A stretch of 24,565 nt of DNA from Nemertoderma westbladi (Eukaryota > Xenacoelomorpha > Nemertodermatida > Nemertodermatidae): positions 1 through 24,565 of the forward strand of contig JAUCBJ010003486.1 of NCBI GenBank assembly GCA_032718475.1. The letters run 5' to 3'. A model generated the notes under the pieces. It worked only from the letters and a program-made list of their open reading frames with translations. It made no database searches and was not told where the DNA came from. The position numbers were made by a program, and so were the translations under genes. Within the stretch, counting starts at the first letter, position 1, and each line of letters starts with the position of its first letter. Shown in pieces: positions 18,586 through 24,565 of this stretch.

Positions 18586-18729
18586 GGAATCCTAGTTCTT
18601 GAGTAGGTAGCATATGCTCCTGTATGAAAATTATATCACACGATAAATTACACAGTTCTCTCACAACGTACAAAGACTGGGCCATGCGAACTTAGTTACA
18701 GTTATAGGATGCAATTTTAAGGCCTTTAA

Positions 18730-20134
18730 CCCTATTACCACTGGGGGGGGGGGGGGGGGGGCGAATCGGCCCCTTCCTAGTTTTTAATTGATGAATCTAT
18801 GCAACCACAATATGTACCAGCCCAATTTTTTATGAGAATTAGTTAAATTTTATGGCGCATCTTTTGCAAAAAACGGCGTTGCAATTAGATTTCAACTTTT
18901 CGATGTGGGTGCCATCTCAAAATTTGGTCCCCAGCAGAAATTTTTTTGAAATTTTGAATTTTACAAGGTCATTTGTGAGTTAGTAATTCTTTATGTTGGG
19001 GCTTTTTTTTATTGATTCTGATTCGTATGGAGCACCCCTACTACTCTATGTAAGTATGTAAGGGAAGTGGTACGTCATTTTTGGTACACTAAAATTAGGC
19101 ACTTCATTTTTGGCACTTCAAATTTTCAAAATTGCAATATTCGTTAAATACTCCGAAATTTTGATTTCAACGCATTTGTATGGGTCTTCTGGCCTGCTTA
19201 TTCGATTGAAAGTAATATAGAAGAAGAGTCAATTCTTAATGGTACATCAATATTGGTGCACCGAAATTAGGGCGTGGCAAGTAGGCTTACTTCAAATTTT
19301 CAAAATTACGATATTCAGAAAATACCACAAGGTTTTCATTTCAACCCATTTTTATAGGTTATCTGGACCGCTAAATCGATTGGAAGTAATATTGAAGCTT
19401 CAAGTCTTAGTGATCCGTCATTATTGGTACAAATGCCACTCCCTAATTTTGGTGCACCAGAAATGCCGAACCACTAAGTCTTCAGGCTTCTATAATACTT
19501 TCAATTGATTCAGTGGTCCAGAAAACCTACATATGTGCGTTGAAATATCAACTTTGGTTTATTTTCCGAATCTCGTATTTTTCAATATTTGAAGTGCCAC
19601 ACCCTAATTGTGGTGCTCCCAAAAGGACGATCAACTAAGTCATCAGGCTTCGATATTATTTACAATCGATTCAGCGGTCCAGAAAACTTATAAAAACGCT
19701 TTGAAATCAAAAGATTTGGGTATTTTCCGAATATCGTATTTTTCAAAATTTGAAGTGCCACGCCCACTTCTTAGGTGCACGAAAAATAGCATCCAGTTCA
19801 ACTCTCGAAAATGGAATATAATCACATTAGATTCAGCATAGTGAAAAACCTACTAATGCTTGCTAATAATGCCACACTATCAGTTTTTAGAATATCAAAA
19901 AATTGTATGTTTTGTCCTGGGACTACTTCTATTTTTCATGAAAATTAGTATACCCACCTTATGAAATTTTTATTATTTTGGATTTGTAAATGTTCTTCGA
20001 TAATTTTTTCACCTACAGCCCAAATTTCGTAGGATTTTATTGGATGATTACAAAAATACAGCGGGGGGGGGGGGGGGGCGAATCGACCCTCCGCCAGTGC
20101 TGCTAATAGTCTAAACACCCCAGTGGTAATAGGG
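18730..20134. mobile_element. Non-autonomous TTAA (piggyBac-type) fold-back element
   Basis: TTAA (18726-18729) then CCCTATTACCACTGGGG (18730-18746) is mirrored exactly by CCCCAGTGGTAATAGGG (20118-20134) then TTAA (20135-20138). TTAA duplications and CCCT...AGGG ends are the piggyBac signature. The interior has no transposase. It is built from four diverged modules: two forward (about 19075-19240 and 19241-19436) and two reversed (about 19461-19615 and 19616-19780), meeting near 19448, close to the element's midpoint. Each carries AAATTTTCAAAATT, a CTGGACCGCT-like box and a GTGCACC-AAATTA box. G19 and G16 tracts, each followed by CGAATCG, lie near the two ends in the same orientation. Confidence 0.9.
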
Positions 20135-20138
20135 TTAA

Positions 20139-20568
20139 TACAGGAAATATCTGTGTTATTGTTCATGGTCATAGACATAAAACAAGTTATAATAATTGAT
20201 ATTAAAGAAATGATAGTGAAATAATAACAAGATAATAACAAGATAATTATATAAAAAAGAAACACAAAAAAAATCGAAATTAAGATTATAGGCCTTTACC
20301 AATGAATTACGATAAAAGATAAAGGTGTGTGCTAGCAACAAGTGTTTGCCGGGTCAGCAGAAAGGGAGGGCCCACGAAGTCCACAGTTGATGGGAGTAGC
20401 CACATTGGAGCCGGTTGTTACCGGGAGCCATCCCATTGGAGCCGCTGTTACCGGGAGCCATCACTACTATAACTAAGTCCATCCAGAACACTGTTAACAC
20501 CATAGGAGGAACCGGTATTCGATTTAGCGTAATGGAGGCCTACATTTACCGGTACGCTACCATGATTA
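20139..20568. other. Sequence with a two-unit 31-bp repeat, no recognised gene
   Basis: After the TTAA element the DNA is AT-rich to about 20340, then becomes markedly GC-richer. CATTGGAGCCG...TGTTACCGGGAGCCATC occurs twice in tandem at about 20402-20463. The plus frame is open from 20415 to 20753 but begins at a TTG and shows no domain. Confidence 0.45.
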
Positions 20569-20913
20569 ACGGTATTCTCCAAGAAAGTGATGCGATCTGT
20601 CTTGGGGTGCACTCACCAGATTGTGGAGAAATAACATATCCGAGTCCGTACTGGCGAACGGTGGAATTACAGCCAGGTCACACGGAACGAAGATTGGATG
20701 TGGTTCCAGCGATTGAAAACCAGGAAACTCAAACATTTCAAGGATATCTTTAACAATCGACTTTCTCATTCCGTCACTTTGTTTACGTGTTTTGGCGAAG
20801 TTATTCTTCGATAGATTCCTATCACCAGGATTGCTAGAAGATAGCAAACCCTGAAGCGTTTTTGCTTCTTTAAGTAGAGAGTCGGGAAATTTAGGCCACA
20901 GGCAAATTACCAC
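20569..20913 (-). CDS. Unassigned ORF, possibly a transposon remnant
   Basis: A minus-strand frame of about 115 codons with a plausible composition (a basic stretch KNNFAKTRKQSDGMRKS, then DILEMFEFPGF and PCDLAVIPPF). It overlaps an open frame on the other strand, so either could be the shadow. It lies in the protease intron, lacks convincing splice sites, and I recognise no family. Confidence 0.25.
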
Positions 20914-21062
20914 TAATAGAATTATGGTGCAGGCCTCATGTATGGGCCATCCATATGTATGGCAAAACGTAGGGTATCAGTCTTACAGTATAGTTAATAG
21001 CCAGTTTGTAGAATTAGCTCAACATAGCATAGGACAAGCTTTTTTTAAAATAAAAAACTCAC

Positions 21063-21244
21063 GTTAAAAGCAAAGCAGCATCATAATGAACTCCATTTGA
21101 CTCAAGTTGGTGAACGTAAGTATCAAATGAATTTCGCAATTCCAGCATAGTATTTGATGTTAGAGATGGATAATCAATCTTATCGCCTTGATACCAAAGG
21201 TCCATATGAACAATCTGAAGTTGGATATTGAGTTTGTTGAGAAG
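21063..21244 (-). CDS. Host exon: early part of a reprolysin-type metalloprotease domain
   Basis: Minus-strand exon of 182 nt with acceptor ATACTATTTCAG before 21244 and donor AAC|GTGAGT after 21063; both fit the consensus well. It reads 60 codons plus two bases. The content follows ADAM/M12B proteases: LNIQLQIVHMDLW (the beta strand and 'W' of the family's 'L-x-EIW' block), a 'D-K-I' segment, then a helix with TYVHQL and the ending HYDAALLLT, matching the family's 'HD-x-A-x-LLT'. The two leftover bases join the G opening the exon at 14374 to give an uninterrupted codon, so splicing between them is supported by phase and by protein order. The intron would be about 6.7 kb and is full of mobile DNA. 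Propeptide exons should lie further right on the minus strand; I did not find them. Confidence 0.85.
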
Positions 21245-21342
21245 CTGAAATAGTATAACATTTTTTTAAATACATTATAGAATACAATACATAATAAGAA
21301 AGCTAGGGGTGTGTGGTGTAAGTTAGTCTGTTTCATTGGAGA

Positions 21343-21364
21343 GGGGGGGGGGGGGGGGGGGGGG
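21343..21364. repeat. G22 tract
   Basis: An uninterrupted run of 22 G on the plus strand. On the minus strand it is a C22 tract just downstream of the retroelement remnant's stop codon. Confidence 0.95.
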
Positions 21365-22030
21365 TCGTGGTGGGGTATTATGGACCATGGACCACCTCGT
21401 AGAGTCCCTCATTGTTAGTGAGTGAGGGGTCCACAGTCCCCATATAATGGAGGCCGCATTGCCGATCAGGATGGCAATTGCCAGCCTTTGCAGGAGGAAG
21501 CGGTGAGATCTTTGCTCCTGGGTAGCAGCGTGGAGTCTTGCCCTGATCTCCTTCAGGAACTCGTATCTGGCCGGGGTGACCCGATGTCTTGTAGGCTACC
21601 GGGTGGAAGAGGCAGCTCCGGTCGAGGAGTTCCTGGTACTTGTGGATCTTTAGAGCTTCCATTTCCTCTGCAGTGCGGTGTCCGGCGGATAGCGTCTGAG
21701 TGAGGTGGGTGGGCACCAGTGGGTCCACCACTGTCGCGTCCCACGTGAGGAACCACCCGCGGCTGGCATGATGGGAGTCGAGGAAAGGGAGTCGGGAGAC
21801 GAGAGTCCGGAGGTCAGCGAGGTTATTATCGAGACAGGAGACGATGGCATTGTCTGCTATTGGTGTGGATCTTCAGGTCTTCTAGTGGACGCACCTTAAT
21901 TCCTTCACAGACCTCGTCGAACCCGTGTTGGATGGATAAACTGGACTCTGGAGATTCTTCCCCAAGAAAGAAGAGTTCCAACTTGGACGGGTTGATCCGG
22001 ATGATACTTTTATGGTGGATAAATTATTCA
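21365..22030 (-). pseudogene. Rearranged copy of the restriction-like-endonuclease retroelement
   Basis: Read on the minus strand from the right: INPSKLELFFLG near 22000 resembles an RT thumb 'LNPSKCELF' block. After a jump that drops the finger region, WDATVVDPL, KIHKYQEL and LFHPVAYKT appear in 21750-21600. A frameshift near 21575 moves the frame, after which EIRARLHAATQEQRSH and LAIAILIGNAAS follow. These match the copy at 16430-17368 block for block (WDATLTDPL, KIRKYSEL, RARLHARTHEQRSH, LAVAILMGNAAS). The internal deletion and frameshift make it non-functional. The conserved (K/R)xD position is not recoverable here. Confidence 0.8.
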
Positions 22031-22486
22031 GCTTCAAAATTAGATATGGGTGATTACGTCACTGGTCTGTACTTTTCGTACACAACTGTACTTTGTTGTC
22101 AAAGCATAAGATCGTCCTTGATCTTTCTTGTCAAAGTCTTAGTATAAACATAATTAGTTAAGTACTATTAGTAAGAAGATTGTGATATCCTGTTAAAGTT
22201 AATTGGGAAAGCAATCATCTGTAGTTGTTTAATTGGAGCCATAAGTGTGTCATAGAGGAGAGAGTACGAGGAAAGGGGGAGAGGGAGATTGCGTGATGAG
22301 TAGTAAATGTTTAATGTAATAATGTAATATATAATAAATGTAATATAATGTAATATAATAAATGTAATAAATATTTGTAAATTTTCGTTCAACCCTCCTT
22401 ACTCTCCCCTAATGTCTATTATCCTCCAGGGACACATTCTTAATTCTATAGTTTGTCACAAACTCATTACTGATCGATCATTAAGG
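22031..22486. other. AT-rich DNA with TAATGTAATATA simple repeats
   Basis: The stretch at about 22311-22375 is a degenerate run of TAATGTAATA-type units. No gene seen. Confidence 0.5.
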
Positions 22487-22685
22487 AATAACTGCTGTGT
22501 AACTGGTGTAATATCGCAGGAGACACTTTTCTTAAACTCTTATATCCAAGATTGAAAGTGAAAGTATAAACTCCATTCCAGTAAGGAGGAGCGAGATGAA
22601 ACTATCTCTGTTTCAAATTTTATGGAATCTCATTAAGCTTTATAGAAATATTATAAGGGAGGCATGTCACTGAATTACGATATTA
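22487..22685 (+). repeat. Dispersed repeat, copy 2
   Basis: Same family and orientation as 11756-12002, from AATAACTGC to GAATTACGA. It lacks the G21 tract and the internal duplication, carrying only ATTATAAGGGAGGC at that place, so the poly-G was gained in, or expanded in, the other copy. Confidence 0.75.
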
Positions 22686-23145
22686 TTATATTCCAGGGCA
22701 TGTATAGGTATTGTCTAAGTCACCCACACTGTTAGTGGATCCAATCCACTGCACCACCCAGTGAGGAAACGGGGAAGTCACGATTTAGGAATTATGATTA
22801 GATATGCAATATTGTCCAGAGCAATATTGCAGACCAGAGGGAATGAAGCAATATACACTGCCAGCTGGAGAGAGATACCAATACATCTCAGGGGGAAGCC
22901 AGCACAGGGCCAGGGGAGGCAGGGAGTGGCCAGGGAAGTAAACCAAGCAATAGAGGGGCGGCACACCATCAATTAGCACGCATCTATTGGTAGGCCAACA
23001 CAGTAGGTAATATGTGTAATTTTCCATCCATGCAACGTCTATATAGCTATTACTCAGTGTTAATTATGATTCAGTTAGCTAGCATTCAGACTAGAAGTTA
23101 AATGGTTTAAACGTTGTTACTGCCACATTGTGCAATACTGATTGT
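22686..23145. other. No recognised gene
   Basis: Contains a GC-richer patch at 22760-22980 that is open on both strands for 60-80 codons with no family resemblance, then AT-rich DNA. Confidence 0.4.
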
Positions 23146-23149
23146 GCTG

Positions 23150-23430
23150 TATTACTGGTACTTATATTAGTGTTGCATTGAATTCACATCTCCCGTAGGT
23201 CGTGGGTTCGATTCTCACATGGGCCAGGGCAGTTTTCGTTTCGGCACGAATGCTTTAAAGGGACCTGTCAGGGCGCATCTCTGCCTTGCATCCTTAAGTG
23301 GTAGCTAAATGAGTACTGGAGTTTCCTCTGGGGAGTAAAGTTCTGGGGGGACCGCACTGGAAATAAGTCGTCAGACTTTGTGCGTGACCCCTGGCCTAGT
23401 GGCTGAAGAAAATTTACATTTATATATCTG
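23150..23430 (+). repeat. Possible tRNA-derived SINE
   Basis: TCTCCCGTAGGTCGTGGGTTCGATTCTCAC near 23190-23217 has the anticodon-arm to T-arm layout of a tRNA, with a B-box-like GGTTCGATTC. It is followed by a GC-rich body unlike its AT-rich flanks, ending near GGCTGAAGAAAA. The A box is weak (around 23158-23178). No second copy is in the window, so the call rests on the B box and tRNA-like head. Confidence 0.45.
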
Positions 23431-23809
23431 ACATTAATAACAACAAAGTAAACTCAGAGCTTTATTAACTCGGCTTTCGGCCTTTCAGCCCCAAGCCTTT
23501 CAGTGACAGCCACATTAGAGGAAGCGGCGACGCGTATTAGCCGCGACACAAACACAGGTCGGGGTCCCTCGCCAACTCGGATTCCGTCACATACACTAGC
23601 ACCGCACATAACCCAATATACAAGGGGATGAGACTTGATCAATGTAATTACGGAGGTATATCACTTCTTAGTTGTGGGGGTGGGCCGATTGCACAGCTGC
23701 TAGATTGGAAGCCCAATATGGGTTCAAATCAGGTTATTACGTGGCATTGGATCACATTCTTATTCTCAATGGGCTCGTATCGCATTTCTCTAACCAACCT
23801 GGGGATAAA
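23431..23809. other. No recognised gene
   Basis: A GC-rich patch with CTCGGCTTTCGGCCTTTCAG near 23469 and two overlapping antiparallel frames of about 60 codons, neither recognisable. The right part may be the degraded 5' continuation of the RT fossil. Confidence 0.4.
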
Positions 23810-24330
23810 CTACACTCTACACTTTCATGACTTTCCAAGTGCATTCGATAGTGTAATCTTTAGGTTTAGGCTTTGCAGGTAAAACCTTCGGAATTGTAAA
23901 AAAGTATCTATCTCGCGGCTAAGGCACGAGTTAGGGGGAACAGTAACTATTCTGACCAGTCAATATACCTATAGGGGTCATGCAAGGGATGCATTATCCC
24001 CATTTCTCTTCCCTCTATTCCTGGACGATGATGTGGAGGCAGAATTGGCCGCCATTGGTTTTGAAGGTTTACAAGTTTGCATTACTCAGCTGTTCCTCAT
24101 TATATATTATGTTGATGACATGTAGAATGTTTCAGCATCCACATGGCAAATAGTCCCACAAAACAGACAACTTTATTACCATAGCGACTAAGACCTAAGG
24201 CTACTGGAGCCGGTACTAAAAGGAGCTTCAGAACAGATGCAATTTATCCCTATTTTACCGGTTGGAAGACAAACTGTTCAATGAAAAAGGCCATAATTCT
24301 GGGAGGGTGTTGTCATAAGAACAAATATCG
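23810..24330 (+). pseudogene. Fossil LINE reverse transcriptase
   Basis: Plus-strand segments in order: DFPSAFDSV near 23831 (RT motif A, 'DF-x-KAFDSV'), then across frame changes a RGHARDALSPFLFPLFLDD segment near 23972-24030 (motif B, 'G-x-QG-x-LSPFLF-LF', glutamine lost), IIYYVDDM near 24098-24122 (motif C, YxDD) ending in a stop, and KKAIILGG near 24286, resembling the thumb 'KT-x-VMIFGG' block. Many stops and shifts. It is closer in style to the CR1/Jockey-like fragments at 7654-8325 and 14540-15652 than to the RTE-like LINE. Confidence 0.7.
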
Positions 24331-24565
24331 ATGTATGCAAACACATAATATATATGTGCCAAATATATAAATAAAATAAAATTCCCATCAGCGAGGTAAA
24401 TTCTCATACAGCACATTTGTACAGGGAGCCATTACATCAAATTATAAAAATAAATTTCATTTTCAACTTTGCATTGATGATCTTCATTATCATATAGGTT
24501 AAAACCAGGAAATATATAAAATATTTTCTCTCAATTTTCTCGAAATTGGTGAAATCCAGGCCTAT
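24331..24565. other. AT-rich end of window, no gene seen
   Basis: Mostly A/T with short ATATAAATAAAATAAAAT runs. No exon of the protease gene was recognised. Confidence 0.4.

Noticed and set aside
19945-20265. Minus-strand frame with a run of prolines
   Set aside because: The prolines come from the G16 tract in the TTAA element; the frame crosses the element boundary and is not a gene.
21422-21899. Plus-strand frames over the retroelement remnant
   Set aside because: The minus strand carries recognisable homology to the copy at 16430-17368; the plus frames are shadows.
23150-23220. A functional tRNA gene
   Set aside because: The B-box-like region is tRNA-like, but no acceptor stem pairs and the A box is poor. 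A SINE head is the better reading.

Overview
The window looks like nuclear DNA of an invertebrate animal. It is AT-rich, has intron-exon structure with GT/AG splice sites, and is dense in non-LTR retrotransposons, TTAA-type (piggyBac-like) DNA transposons, minisatellites and poly-G tracts. Nothing bacterial is present: no operons, ribosome binding sites, CRISPR or tRNA genes. The phylum cannot be fixed from sequence alone.

Host gene (minus strand). Three separated exons look like parts of one metalloprotease gene read right to left. 21063-21244 encodes the early reprolysin (ADAM/M12B) fold. 14202-14374 encodes the HExxHxxxxxHD zinc site. 2587-2714 encodes a six-cysteine ShKT domain. The splice phases agree (phase 2 between the first two, phase 1 into the third). 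The introns are filled with mobile DNA. A possible further exon-like ORF lies at 15852-16098.

Layout. 1-1170: inverted, 5'-truncated copy of a young LINE. 1435-1586: 48-bp tandem repeat. 1826-2455: decayed piggyBac transposase. 2587-2714: ShKT exon. 3670-7465: full-length RTE-like LINE with perfect 22-bp target-site duplications, a hairpin-rich 5' UTR and an endonuclease-RT frame broken by only two stops. 7654-8325: unrelated RT fragment next to a 32-bp minisatellite. 9180-10638: broken gene of a widespread uncharacterised, probably transposon-derived family. 11391-11733: long palindrome. 11756-12002: dispersed repeat with a G21 tract, joined to a third LINE scrap. 12300-14066: AT-rich repeats. 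14202-14374: protease exon. 14540-15652: decayed LINE RT and C-terminal domain. 16272-17682: 19-bp minisatellite interrupted by a 5'-truncated retroelement carrying a restriction-like endonuclease module and a poly(A) tail. 17683-18585: repeat ending in a TTAA-type terminus. 18726-20138: TTAA-flanked fold-back element with perfect 17-bp inverted termini. 21063-21244: protease exon. 21365-22030: second, rearranged copy of the restriction-like-endonuclease retroelement. 22487-22685: second copy of the dispersed repeat. 23150-23430: SINE-like repeat. 23810-24330: another RT fossil.

The parts are not a pathway. They are a stratified record of at least five transposon lineages accumulating in the introns of one protease gene. 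The least ordinary signals are the compensatory hairpins in the LINE 5' UTR, the insertion of the restriction-like-endonuclease element inside a minisatellite, the palindromic TTAA element with G-tract hairpins, and the protease exon bracketed by direct repeats.
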